Below are positions 56,226 through 64,000 of a DNA stretch of 64,000 nt, in pieces. Where the stretch lies: positions 55,182-119,181 of the forward strand of contig AODO01000007.1 of assembly GCA_000341795.1 (NCBI GenBank), given 5' to 3'. Position 1 is the stretch's first letter. Each line of letters begins with the position of its first letter. The stretch comes from Rhodococcus triatomae BKS 15-14. Lineage in GTDB: Bacteria > Actinomycetota > Actinomycetes > Mycobacteriales > Mycobacteriaceae. Position numbers and translations under genes: made by a program. The notes below the pieces were generated by a model. The model was given only the letters and a program-made list of their open reading frames with translations. It was not told the DNA's origin and searched no databases.

Positions 56226-56939
56226 TTAGGCGGTGGTCGATTCCCAGGTGTCGTCGATCTCGACGATGTCGGAGGCGGCGAGAGCATCCTGTAGCCCGAT
56301 GAGATCGAACAGGCGATCTCCGCTGGCGATTGCGGCGCGTAGTTCCTTCTCTCGAGCCGCCCTATCTTGTGCCCCAGCCAGCACCTCCTGGGCCTGTCCA
56401 CGAGGGATGCGGAGGACGCCGTCCCCGTCGGCGACAATGATGTCGCCGGGCTCTACGACCACTCCGCCGCACACGATGGGAACATTGATCTCGCCGGGGC
56501 CCCGTTTGGTGGTGCGGCCTGCGTAGGTTCCTCGGCACCAGACGGGGAACTTGCTCTCGTTGAGGGCATCCGAGTCGCGGATCGAGCCGTCAGCAATTAC
56601 GCCTGCGATGCCGTTCTCGCGCGCGGCGAGTGACACGAGCTCGGCGAACATGGGGCTGCGGACCTCCCCGGCTGTCGATACCACCAGCACCTGATCTGGG
56701 CCTGTGATCTGGAGGGCCCGGTGTACTACCAGGGCATCCCCTGGGAAGGTGTGCGCGGTGACCGCCTGCCCGACGATCCGCAGACCGCGGTTGAGTGGAC
56801 GGATCTGGGGGTCCAGCAGGGCCATGCGCCCGGGGATTGTTTCCATGGCTTCGTGCAGGTCGGCGACGCTCGATTCGCCGATGGCCCTGACAATGTCGGG
56901 GTCACAAGCGGGGATACGTCGGAAGATTCTGTGTGTCAT
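56226..56939 (-). CDS. RraA/HMG-aldolase family protein
   Basis: A 237-residue member of the RraA-like superfamily that includes 4-hydroxy-4-methyl-2-oxoglutarate/oxaloacetacetate aldolases. AGVIADGSIRDSDAL with the Arg-Asp pair, and GDIIVADGDGVLRIP, are the substrate- and metal-binding signatures; FAELVSLAARENGIAG is the usual preceding helix. In catabolic settings such enzymes release pyruvate from hydroxy-keto-dicarboxylates. The ATG overlaps the stop of the preceding dehydrogenase (ATGA). Confidence 0.88.
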   Translation of the reverse strand: MTHRIFRRIPACDPDIVRAIGESSVADLHEAMETIPGRMALLDPQIRPLNRGLRIVGQAVTAHTFPGDALVVHRALQITGPDQVLVVSTAGEVRSPMFAELVSLAARENGIAGVIADGSIRDSDALNESKFPVWCRGTYAGRTTKRGPGEINVPIVCGGVVVEPGDIIVADGDGVLRIPRGQAQEVLAGAQDRAAREKELRAAIASGDRLFDLIGLQDALAASDIVEIDDTWESTTA

Positions 56940-57934
56940 CGTTCCTCCAGTGCGACTCGTGCATTGCCGAGCACGGCGGCATTGATGAGGTGCTCGGGTT
57001 GGCGTCCCGAAATCACGTCGACCGCCGCGCGCGCGGCCGCGCGCGCGGCGAGCTTGCGAGCAAGTTCTGTGCCGCCGGCGACGTGCGGCGAGAGAACGAC
57101 GCGGTCGCTTGCAAACAGTGGATCGGATACGTCGGGTGGTTCCTGCTCGAACACGTCCAGGCCAGCGCCGCGGAGGCGGCCCTGGTCAAGCGCGTCCAGC
57201 AGCGCCTTCTCGTCGAGGATTCCGCCGCGGGCGGTGTTGACGATAATCGCGTTCGGCTTCATCAGCTTGAGCTGATCAGGACCGATGAGGTGCCGTGTGT
57301 GGGGTGTGAGCGGCACGTGGATCGACAAGACGTCGGACTGTTCGAGCAGGTGGTGTAGGTCATCAGCCTTGGCCACACCGTGTGCTGCCATCTCCTCGGA
57401 CGATACCGCCGGATCGAGGGCGATCACCCGGGCGCCGAAGCCGGCCCGGCACATCTGAGCGACACGTCGAGCAATGTTCCCGAATCCGGCGAGGCCGACA
57501 GTTGAGCCGGAGAGGTCACCAAGCACCATCACGTCGCGCTGTCTGTAACCATCGAGGCGGACGGCTCGATCGATGCCCGGTACTTGGTGCAGAGCGGCGA
57601 GCATCAGGGTGACGGCATGTTCGGCGACACTTCCAGAGTTCGCGTCGCCGCTGTTGGCGACGACGATTCCCAGTCCGGTTGCGGCGTCGACGTCGACGGA
57701 ATCCAGACCTGCTCCGTGTTTCGCGATCACTTTGAGCTTCTTGCTTCGGGCGAGCAGTTCGGCCGAGATGGGCGCTGATCTCACGATGACCGCGTCGGCG
57801 TCAACCAACGCAGCACCGAGCTCGTCCTCGCTTACCTGCGGGTGGTGGGCGTGCCGGACGGTGAAGTGCTCGGTGAGCAGGTCAATCCCGTCCTGATGAA
57901 TGGGCGCCGAAACTACTACTATTGGTCTTGGCAT
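56936..57934 (-). CDS. D-isomer 2-hydroxyacid dehydrogenase (phosphoglycerate type)
   Basis: A 332-residue NAD-linked dehydrogenase: GLAGFGNIARRVAQM cofactor loop, IIVNTARGGILDEKAL with catalytic Arg, FEQEPPDVSDPLF with Glu and LSPHVAGGT with His. Start at ATG 57934 after GGAG; the long frame upstream is an overlap with the hydrolase gene. The stop overlaps the RraA start by four bases. It may interconvert a 2-oxo and 2-hydroxy acid for the aldolase next to it. Confidence 0.92.
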   Translation of the reverse strand: MPRPIVVVSAPIHQDGIDLLTEHFTVRHAHHPQVSEDELGAALVDADAVIVRSAPISAELLARSKKLKVIAKHGAGLDSVDVDAATGLGIVVANSGDANSGSVAEHAVTLMLAALHQVPGIDRAVRLDGYRQRDVMVLGDLSGSTVGLAGFGNIARRVAQMCRAGFGARVIALDPAVSSEEMAAHGVAKADDLHHLLEQSDVLSIHVPLTPHTRHLIGPDQLKLMKPNAIIVNTARGGILDEKALLDALDQGRLRGAGLDVFEQEPPDVSDPLFASDRVVLSPHVAGGTELARKLAARAAARAAVDVISGRQPEHLINAAVLGNARVALEER

Positions 57935-57962
57935 GTGCTCCGCGGCTTTCTTGTGAAGGTGA

Positions 57963-58874
57963 TCAGCAGATCGAGGTCTGTGGAGATCGGTTCGGTGGTG
58001 GGCCGTAGAACCGCGCTGGGTTGTCGCACAGCACCTTTGTGGCCAGGTCCTGGTCGTCACTCCAATGAAGGAGAAGGTCGACGAGCTCGGCGTCGTCCGG
58101 CACAGTCCCAGGAGGATCCATCGGGTGCGGCCAGTCCGATCCCCAGACCATCCGGTCGGGTGCTTTGGCAAGGAGATTGCGCGCGAAAGGCAACGCAGCG
58201 TTGTACGGCGGGCCTGCGCCGTCGATCTGGTATGGGTGTGAGAGCTTGACCCAGACATCGGCATCGTCGATCAAGTTCAGCAGTGCCACGCCGCCTGCGT
58301 CGTGGACGGATAAGCCTGCATGTGGGCTTCCCATGGATTCGACCATGACTGGTACAGGGAACTCCGCTAGCGTCGGTGCGAGCTGGGCCCAGTGGGCGAT
58401 GTCGTCGACACGCAGATCGAGATGCCACCCGATGTCGTGGAGCCGCGCGCCAACTTCCCGAAGCCTCTTCGTCGAGTGCACGGGCTTCCACGCAACCCGC
58501 AGGCCGCGAACACCCCGTCGACTCATCGATGCCAGCTCATCGTCGGCGGTGGCGAGGATGTCGATGTCGACCACCCCGATCAGCCTGTTCGGTGCAGCAT
58601 CCAGTGCGGCGAGGAGGCAACTGTTGTCGAACGCGTAGACCGACGGTTGGACGAGCACCCCATAGGTGATGCCGACGGAGTCGAGCATCTCGAGGTAGTG
58701 CTCGAGGGGCTGGACCGGTGAGGTGTAGCGGTGGTCATCTCGGTACGGAAACACCTCAGGTGCCCCGAAGACGTGTGCGTGGGTGTCCCAACCTCCGTAC
58801 GCCGGCTTCCACGCTGGTCGGCCGGTGGGGCGCAAAGCTGGTCGCACTGCAGTCACAGACGGGTTGCTCCTCAT
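57963..58874 (-). CDS. Amidohydrolase, LigI-like (2-pyrone-dicarboxylate lactonase type)
   Basis: A TIM-barrel hydrolase of about 303 residues. DTHAHVFG at the first strand, VLVQPSVYAFDNSCLLAAL, a later VMVESMGSPH and RMVWGSDWPHP with the final Asp are those of the LigI group, which opens cyclic lactones of dicarboxylates without or with little metal need. ATG 58874 gives the family length; a GTG at 58955, overlapping the previous stop, would add 27 residues. Together with an RraA-like aldolase it recalls the end of the protocatechuate-4,5-cleavage route (inference). Confidence 0.85.
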   Translation of the reverse strand: MRSNPSVTAVRPALRPTGRPAWKPAYGGWDTHAHVFGAPEVFPYRDDHRYTSPVQPLEHYLEMLDSVGITYGVLVQPSVYAFDNSCLLAALDAAPNRLIGVVDIDILATADDELASMSRRGVRGLRVAWKPVHSTKRLREVGARLHDIGWHLDLRVDDIAHWAQLAPTLAEFPVPVMVESMGSPHAGLSVHDAGGVALLNLIDDADVWVKLSHPYQIDGAGPPYNAALPFARNLLAKAPDRMVWGSDWPHPMDPPGTVPDDAELVDLLLHWSDDQDLATKVLCDNPARFYGPPPNRSPQTSIC

Positions 58875-58947
58875 GACGTCACTCGTTGCTCGACCAGCGT
58901 GGAGATCGACGCGAACGCATACCTTCTCCATGCGATGGGCGCGGACA

Positions 58948-59499
58948 TCAGTCACACACCGACTTCTCGGGCAGGTCGGTCACGGACCGGTAGGCCAGAT
59001 CTTCGCGACTCTGGCTGAGCGTGGGCCATCCGTTCTCGAGGGTGGGGAAGCCAACCGGACGGATCGGGAGGGTGAAGTTGCGCAAGAAGTCACGGCGCAG
59101 AATGCGCCATTCGCCGTTGCGCTTCTCGAACACATCTCGATAGCGGTTCGAGTTGAGCCAGTTGAGACCTGGGTCATCTCCTGGCTCGCGCCAGTAGAAG
59201 GAGAACTGGTAGGTCTCGGCCACTGCGCGATCACCGTCGACGTCGATCAGCATGTTGCACAGATAGTGTTGTGATGCAGTGAAGTCGGAGAAGCCCTCCC
59301 ACTCGCGGTCGAAGAATTCTTCGGCGGTCCCGGTGTGCAGCTGTCCGTGGCGACCGATGTGAACGTCGATCGCTCCTGGCCAGAAGCAGGACAGCGTGAG
59401 TTCTTTGTCCATGCGGTCGACGCCCCGGCAGTACCGGCACATCAGATCGTAGATTTCCTGCTTGTCGAGCAAGATCGCGACACGAGCGTCCAGATTCAT
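58948..59499 (-). CDS. SnoaL-like (NTF2-fold) protein
   Basis: A 183-residue NTF2-like protein of the SnoaL_4 group: KQEIYDLMCRYCRGVDRMDK at the N-terminus, YLCNMLIDVDGDRAVAETYQ in the middle and GEWRILRRDFLRNF near the end. Such proteins act as hydratases, isomerases or small dehydratase-like enzymes, and some are the beta-subunit-like partners of ring oxygenases; no specific role can be given. Its ATG is 12 bases after the FMN reductase stop, inside the LLM operon. Confidence 0.85.
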   Translation of the reverse strand: MNLDARVAILLDKQEIYDLMCRYCRGVDRMDKELTLSCFWPGAIDVHIGRHGQLHTGTAEEFFDREWEGFSDFTASQHYLCNMLIDVDGDRAVAETYQFSFYWREPGDDPGLNWLNSNRYRDVFEKRNGEWRILRRDFLRNFTLPIRPVGFPTLENGWPTLSQSREDLAYRSVTDLPEKSVCD

Positions 59500-59511
59500 G
59501 ATGCTCCTTCG

Positions 59512-60018
59512 TCAGTTGTTCGTCCGGTGCACGTTGGCAGGGCGCAGGTGCTCAATCCAGCGCGTGGAGTACGCCTGAATCAGGGGCTCCCACTGATTTT
59601 CGTGCTCAGGGAGGTATAGGCCCGGGGCAGGCACGCTCGCACCGAGCTCGGTCAGTACAGGCCTAAGCAGCAGCTCCGGGGCCAAGGCGTGGGCTGCTCC
59701 GGCGCCGAGCATCAGCGGCACGGCCGTGACCCCGCGCAAGCCGTCGGCGGTGGCAAACTGGTCTAGGAACAGCTTGAGCAGGCCACTGTAGGACGCTTTG
59801 AAAGTGGGGCTGGCCACGACGGCAAGGTTCGATGCAGAGACGATCGACACAGCCTGCTGGATCCGCGAGTCGTCCCGGTCGAGAAGAGCCGGCGCGAACT
59901 CGACGACATCAATGACATTGTCCACCGATGCCCCGGTCAGTCGTTCGGCCAACCGTGTTGCTGCCGACAGCGTGCGCGAGCGCGGCTTCGGATTCCCCAC
60001 CACGACAGCGGTCGTCAT
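59512..60018 (-). CDS. NADPH-dependent FMN reductase (SsuE/MsuE-like)
   Basis: A 168-residue flavodoxin-fold reductase; VVVGNPKPRSRTLSAATRLA is the flavin phosphate-binding start, and VVASPTFKASYSGLLKLFLDQ the conserved middle of the SsuE family. It should reduce FMN with NADPH for the LLM monooxygenase whose stop overlaps its start (ATGA). The operon thus codes two unrelated flavin reductases. Confidence 0.92.
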   Translation of the reverse strand: MTTAVVVGNPKPRSRTLSAATRLAERLTGASVDNVIDVVEFAPALLDRDDSRIQQAVSIVSASNLAVVASPTFKASYSGLLKLFLDQFATADGLRGVTAVPLMLGAGAAHALAPELLLRPVLTELGASVPAPGLYLPEHENQWEPLIQAYSTRWIEHLRPANVHRTNN

Positions 60019-61409
60019 GATCGAGCGTTCTCCTCGAGACCCAGGCGTTGAGTAGCGCGGAAGCTGGCACCGACGTGGCCGTCACCGAGACGCGCTCCGC
60101 GGCCCGTCACGTTGCCTCGAAGGGTGTCTGCCTCGTATGCGGTCGGGACGCGGCCTCGGCGTTGCAGTTCGGGCACAACCAAGTCGACGAAGTCCGGCAG
60201 GGTACGCAGAGGAAGGTTGTCGTACACGTTGAATCCGTCGAGACCCGCTTCGTCCGCGAGTTCCTCGAGCCGGTCCGCCACCGTGGTCGGCGAGCCGACT
60301 ACGGTGATGGCACCAAGCGAGCGAGCCATCTGCTCGGCGACTTGGCGCGGCGTCCAGGTTCGGTCAGGGTCGGCGATCGTGAAACGCTCCAGGAACGATC
60401 GGATTCCGTCGGTCTCGACGTACTCGAGCGGTGCATCGATGTCGATTTCACCAAAATCGAGCTGCATAAGCGATGATTGTCGGGCGAGAGTGCCTTCGAC
60501 ACTGATGAAGGGGAGTTGCTGCTCGAACTTGGCGCGCGCCTCCGAGTCGGTGGGTGCCACGACGACGGAGACGCCCGCGATGAAGCTCAGGTCGCTGCGG
60601 CTGCGCCCGAGTGTTCGCGCCAGTTCGGTCGTCGCATCCACGGAACGCCGAAGACTGTTCACCGAGGTGTCGACGAGAAAGACAGCCTCTGCATGCTTGG
60701 CCGCGAATTCCCGCCCCGCTGACGACGCACCGGCCTGGAAGAGTGCTGGCGTGCGCTGCCGGGACGGTTCACACAGGAACGGGTCCGGCACCGAGAAGTA
60801 AGTGCCTTTGTGAGCTGCCGGGTGAACCTTGGTCGGATCTGTGTAGACCCCGCGCTCGGCATCGCGCACGACCGCGTCGTCCTCCCAGCTGCCCTCCCAC
60901 AGCTTGTAGACGACCTCCATGAACTCGTCGGCGATGGCGTACCGCTCGTCGTGCGCAACCTGCTGCTCGAGCCCAAGGTTGCGTGCGGCGCTCGCCGTTG
61001 CCGACGTCACGATGTTCCACCCGACCCGTCCACCGGTGAGGTGATCGAGCGTGGTCATCCGCCGTGCGAACGAGTACGGCTGCTCGTACGTTGTGGACCC
61101 CGTAATCGCGAACCCAAGATGCCGCGTCACCGATGCCATCGCCGCAACGGCCATGCTCGGGTCGTTGATCGGCACGGCGATCGCCTCGCGCAGGCTGGCC
61201 TCGTTGCTGCCCTGGTACACATCGTTGATACCCGGAAAGTCAGCCAAGAACAGACTGTCGAACATGCCACGCTCGAGCGCTCGAGCTGTATCGAGCCAGT
61301 AGTTCAGGTCGGTGTACCGGTGCTGCTGATCGTACGGGTTGCGCCACGAGCCGATCGCTGTATGCCCGACCCCGGCGATTTTAAAGGCGTGCAAATGAAT
61401 TCGGCTCAA
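60015..61409 (-). CDS. LLM-class monooxygenase (NtaA/SnaA/DszA family)
   Basis: A 464-residue FMNH2-dependent monooxygenase of the group containing nitrilotriacetate, pristinamycin, EDTA and dibenzothiophene-sulfone monooxygenases. LARALERGMFDSLFLADFPG-type start (DTARALERGMFDSLF), GRVGWNIVTSA, DERYAIADEFMEVVYKLWEGSW and LFQAGASSAGREFAAKHAEAVF are diagnostic. The TTG at 61409 has AGAGG eight bases upstream and gives the usual short lead-in to IHLHAFKIAGVGH; starts further up lack support. First gene of the ten-gene minus-strand operon; a TGTCA-N6-TGACA site lies about 85 bases upstream. Confidence 0.92.
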   Translation of the reverse strand: MSRIHLHAFKIAGVGHTAIGSWRNPYDQQHRYTDLNYWLDTARALERGMFDSLFLADFPGINDVYQGSNEASLREAIAVPINDPSMAVAAMASVTRHLGFAITGSTTYEQPYSFARRMTTLDHLTGGRVGWNIVTSATASAARNLGLEQQVAHDERYAIADEFMEVVYKLWEGSWEDDAVVRDAERGVYTDPTKVHPAAHKGTYFSVPDPFLCEPSRQRTPALFQAGASSAGREFAAKHAEAVFLVDTSVNSLRRSVDATTELARTLGRSRSDLSFIAGVSVVVAPTDSEARAKFEQQLPFISVEGTLARQSSLMQLDFGEIDIDAPLEYVETDGIRSFLERFTIADPDRTWTPRQVAEQMARSLGAITVVGSPTTVADRLEELADEAGLDGFNVYDNLPLRTLPDFVDLVVPELQRRGRVPTAYEADTLRGNVTGRGARLGDGHVGASFRATQRLGLEENARS

Positions 61410-61487
61410 CGTGGACACCTCTCGGGTAGTTCGAAGCGAGTCTGCGCGACTCACAACCACAGGCTAGAAGTGACCCGCGTCGCGTAC

Positions 61488-61503
61488 TGTCAACCAGGTG
61501 ACA
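61488..61503. promoter_or_regulatory. Crp/Fnr-type operator candidate, site A
   Basis: TGTCA-N6-TGACA, in the gap between the divergent LLM operon and the Crp/Fnr gene. It overlaps the GTG at 61498, which argues that translation of the regulator starts later. The same half-sites and spacing recur at 62266-62281. Confidence 0.6.
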
Positions 61504-61554
61504 ATTTGGCGCAACACCACAGAAACCGCGGCGCCGCAAGGATGGAATGAACCC

Positions 61555-62229
61555 ATGGAGCCCCATGAACTTGAACATCGGGTCGATCTGTTCGACTTCC
61601 TGACCGATGAGGCAAAGGTGGACTTCCTCGCGCGAACTACGACGCGGACGGTCCGCGCCGGCGCGCGCATCTACACACAAGATGACCGACATCGGGTCAT
61701 GTACCGAATCGTCACGGGGCGGGTCTGGTTGTCATATGCGCGGATCGACGGCCGGGAGTTGTTGTACTTGCTGTTGGGGCCGGGTGAGTGTCTCGGGATC
61801 AGTACGTTGATCGACGGGCATGGGCTTCCGCAGAGTGCGACTGCACGCAGCGACGTCACGCTTCAGGTCCTGGACCAGAGAGCACTTGCCTCGCTGCGCC
61901 AACTGCATCCCAGCGTCGACAACGCCATCGTGCACTCTTTGTGCCGAGACATCCGGATCTTGATCAGCCACATGTCGGAGGCGGCTCTCGATGATCTACC
62001 GGCGCGCGTTGCTCGACGACTTCTCGTGCTGGCACAACCCAGCGCGGCACGAGGTATACCGGTTGTGAAGCTGCCGCAGAGCGAGCTTGCCGCGATATTC
62101 GGCGTATCGCGTCAGACCTTGAACAAGGTGCTCAAGAGCTTCGAACGTGAGCAGTTGGTATCGCTGACCTATGGTGCAGTGGAGTTGCGGAACGTATCAA
62201 GGTTGAGAGAGCGTTCGATTCCCGAATGA
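61555..62229 (+). CDS. Crp/Fnr-family transcriptional regulator
   Basis: A 224-residue regulator with N-terminal cyclic-nucleotide-binding-like beta barrel (DFLTDEAKVDFLARTTTRTV to LRQLHPSVDNAIVHSL) and C-terminal winged helix (LPQSELAAIFGVSRQTLNKV). No Fnr-type N-terminal cysteine cluster is present and the cAMP-binding Arg/Ser motif is not obvious, so the effector is unknown. ATG 61555 is preferred as the GTG at 61498 lies inside an operator-like palindrome. Its position and the matching sites make it the likely regulator of the LLM operon and the transporter. Confidence 0.88.
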   Translation: MEPHELEHRVDLFDFLTDEAKVDFLARTTTRTVRAGARIYTQDDRHRVMYRIVTGRVWLSYARIDGRELLYLLLGPGECLGISTLIDGHGLPQSATARSDVTLQVLDQRALASLRQLHPSVDNAIVHSLCRDIRILISHMSEAALDDLPARVARRLLVLAQPSAARGIPVVKLPQSELAAIFGVSRQTLNKVLKSFEREQLVSLTYGAVELRNVSRLRERSIPE

Positions 62230-62260
62230 CTGGTCAGCGCAGCCAGGCGGCCCACGATGA

Positions 62261-62286
62261 CACACTGTCACATGTTTGACAGTGTG
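62261..62286. promoter_or_regulatory. Crp/Fnr-type operator candidate, site B
   Basis: Exact 10-bp inverted repeat CACACTGTCA / TGACAGTGTG with a 6-base centre, 90 bases before the MFS start. Its core TGTCA-N6-TGACA is the same as at 61488-61503. Confidence 0.7.
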
Positions 62287-62376
62287 CGATCTGGGTCACA
62301 CTTACGCTGCGTGAGCGCCGACGCGGATGGAGCTTTTGTTCGCCCTGCTCGGCGCCCCGTCTGCAAGGAGTAACGC

Positions 62377-63699
62377 ATGCCCAATGTCAGTCCCCGCCGC
62401 CGACTCGTCGGTGGTCTAGTCGGCACCTTCGTGGAGTGGTACGACTTCCTCATCTACGGCCTGTCCGCGCCCGTTCTCGCCGTACATTTCTTCCCGGACA
62501 GCAACCCCACCGCAGCTCTCCTGGGGACGTTCGGCATTTACGCCGTCGCCTTCCTGGTCCGCCCGCTTGGCGGAATCTTCTTCGGATATCTCGGCGACCG
62601 GGGCGGGCGCATCAAGACCCTCGCCCTGACAGTGTTGTTGATGGGCGCGGCCACGATGTTGACCGGCCTGCTACCGACATACGACAGCATCGGGATCTGG
62701 GCTGCCGTACTACTGCTGCTCTGCAGACTCGGCCAGGGATTCTCGGCTGGCGGCGAGACCAGCGGCGGACTCAGCTACATCGTGGAGTCCGCACCTGACG
62801 GACGTCGCGCCAGATGGATCAGCTACTGCGTCGCCGCATCGTTCCTTCCGGTGGTCGTGGCCTCGCTACTGATCGTGAGTCTGCGGGCCGGCCTGGGACA
62901 CGAGGCCTACACCTCTTGGGGTTGGCGAGTCCCGTTCATCGCCGGAGGGCTTCTCGCGCTTGTCGGGCTGTGGTTGCGCCGCAAACTCGACGATCCGGAG
63001 GAGTACGTCGAGGCTGTCAACGACGTGGCACCTGCGAACCCCATTCGGAGTGCGACCAGGGAAGGCCTCAGCTCGATCGTCAAGGTCATCTTCCTCGTCG
63101 CCGTCCAGGCAGTGGGCGGCTACATGCTCTTGAGCTTCATGTACAGCTACCTGATCACCAGCGGAGGACTCAGCGCCACGAGCGCTCTGCTGAGCAACGC
63201 GCTCAGCATCACAGTGATGGCGGCACTCACGCCGGTGTTTGGCAGTCTCGCCGATCGCATCGGACGCAAACCCCTGATGTTGGCCGGCGCTGCGTGGCTT
63301 CTGGCTGGAGCCTGGCCCGCTCTGCAACTTGCTAGTTCCGGGAACGTCGTCAGTGCCACGATCGGTCAGCTGATCATCGCCGTCGGCGTCGCCCTGTTCG
63401 CCTCCGGCGGATTCGTCACAATGCTCGAGCTGTTCTCGACGAACATTCGGTTCACCGGCCACGCGATTGGGTACAATATCGGATACGCAATCTTCGGTGG
63501 CACGACGCCGCTCGTCGCGGTTGCTCTCGTCAACGCCACCAATTCTGCTCTGGCTCCTGCGTTCTACCTGATGGCGATCGCGGCGGTGGGTCTTGTCGCG
63601 GTGATCTCGACGCCGGAGACACGCAACATTCGCCTGCGCGATGCTGGAGTCGATGAGCAGGTGGCCTGGGAGAACCACGCGCCGGTGCGGTCATCCTGA
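62377..63699 (+). CDS. MFS transporter, metabolite:H+ symporter type
   Basis: A 440-residue MHS-group transporter with about 12 membrane helices. GTFVEWYDFLIYGLSAPVL is the usual first helix, GYLGDRGGRIKTL the 2-3 loop, and GSLADRIGRKPLM the matching repeat after helix 8. ATG with AAGGAG at good spacing. It probably imports the substrate of the LLM operon, given its shared operator. A distant relative lies at 26304-27641. Confidence 0.92.
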   Translation: MPNVSPRRRLVGGLVGTFVEWYDFLIYGLSAPVLAVHFFPDSNPTAALLGTFGIYAVAFLVRPLGGIFFGYLGDRGGRIKTLALTVLLMGAATMLTGLLPTYDSIGIWAAVLLLLCRLGQGFSAGGETSGGLSYIVESAPDGRRARWISYCVAASFLPVVVASLLIVSLRAGLGHEAYTSWGWRVPFIAGGLLALVGLWLRRKLDDPEEYVEAVNDVAPANPIRSATREGLSSIVKVIFLVAVQAVGGYMLLSFMYSYLITSGGLSATSALLSNALSITVMAALTPVFGSLADRIGRKPLMLAGAAWLLAGAWPALQLASSGNVVSATIGQLIIAVGVALFASGGFVTMLELFSTNIRFTGHAIGYNIGYAIFGGTTPLVAVALVNATNSALAPAFYLMAIAAVGLVAVISTPETRNIRLRDAGVDEQVAWENHAPVRSS

Positions 63700-63839
63700 C
63701 CCTGCCGAGTAACGTCCGCTGTCGGACCGGCTAGAAGCGAAGATTGCGCGCGACTCTCGAGACGCTGAAAGCCCTGTCTCACCCAGAACGCTGTGGGTAG
63801 TCGTCTATCGACCAGCAGTTCTCGACTGCGGAACAAGCC

Positions 63840-63879
63840 GTACGCCGCCCGGTGCCCTCGAAGGCGCCGGGCGGCGTAC
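63840..63879. terminator. Strong stem-loop downstream of MFS gene
   Basis: Arms 63840-63856 and 63863-63879 pair at 16 of 17 positions (GTACGCCGCCCGG and its complement, then one mismatch) over a 6-base loop, 140 bases beyond the MFS stop. A probable terminator, without a clear T-run. The rest of 63700-64000 shows no supported gene. Confidence 0.6.
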
Positions 63880-64000
63880 GGGGCGAAGTGGAGTGTGCAG
63901 TGAGTCCAGTGCTCGCTGTCGCGATGTGGCCTGGCTTCCCGATGTTCCGGCTGCACTGCGCGAGCGTGATATGGGTGTGCGTCCGATCTCAAACGGTGAC

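Noticed and set aside
62866..63678. A 270-residue minus-strand open frame
   Set aside because: Antisense to the MFS gene; composition (Asp, Glu, Arg, Gln-rich) is that of a reverse-frame shadow.

Overview
The window looks like part of an accessory replicon or genomic island from a mycolic-acid actinobacterium of the Rhodococcus/Gordonia type. This is inferred from protein flavour, many GTG/TTG starts, IS481/IS110/IS1380 remnants and a PknK-like kinase-regulator, not from a marker gene. It is almost entirely catabolic and transport gene clusters, joined by insertion-sequence debris. There are no rRNA, tRNA, CRISPR or replication genes that I can support.

Layout. (1) 1-2200: a small DUF3263-like protein and two short-chain dehydrogenases ending in a hairpin. 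(2) 2200-5400: two decayed IS481-type transposases, a NarL-type two-component system, and the wreck of the ABC exporter it may once have controlled. (3) 5900-11560: a minus-strand operon of LLM flavin monooxygenase, aldo/keto reductase and propeller lactonase, a broken divergent flavin reductase, and a TetR regulator. (4) 11700-19000: two paralogous iron/thiamine-type ABC importers (two lipoproteins, two fused permeases) sharing one ATPase. (5) 19500-29560: a CoA-linked catabolic region with thiolase, APH-like kinase, Rieske oxygenase translationally coupled to an acyl-CoA dehydrogenase, acyl-CoA ligase, MFS transporter, nitronate monooxygenase-like enzyme and enoyl-CoA hydratase. (6) 30000-32400: IS110 remnant, deleted IS481 and an apparently complete IS481 element. 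(7) 32500-45880: the most interesting part, a gamma-glutamyl-amine (Puu-like) pathway with alanine dehydrogenase. It lies divergent to a glutamine-synthetase-like ligase, a frameshifted GntR regulator, and a P450 system made of an adrenodoxin-reductase-type flavoprotein, a stand-alone flavodoxin, an APC permease, a cytochrome P450 with an abnormal I-helix, and a cupin. (8) 46350-48940: a very GC-rich orphan pdxS, an IS1380 fragment and a TetR regulator. (9) 49200-52480: a 1092-residue Ser/Thr kinase-ATPase-LuxR regulator. (10) 52750-63700: a ten-gene minus-strand operon around a second LLM monooxygenase (two flavin reductases, RibB-like protein, RraA-like aldolase, LigI-like hydrolase, two 2-hydroxyacid dehydrogenases, quinone reductase, SnoaL-like protein), divergent from a Crp/Fnr regulator and an MFS transporter. 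Matching TGTCA-N6-TGACA sites lie in both control regions.

How the genes may work together. Region 7 resembles, from memory, the neighbourhood of the RDX-degrading XplA/XplB system, but here the flavodoxin and P450 are separate proteins. The classical PuuB amine oxidase is absent, so the P450 may oxidise the amine or its gamma-glutamyl adduct. PuuC/PuuD-like enzymes would then release an amino acid, and the aminotransferase plus alanine dehydrogenase would release ammonia. Region 10 may open a ring or cleave a C-N, C-S or C-C bond with an FMNH2-dependent monooxygenase and feed keto/hydroxy acids to the dehydrogenases and aldolase. Substrates cannot be read from the sequence.
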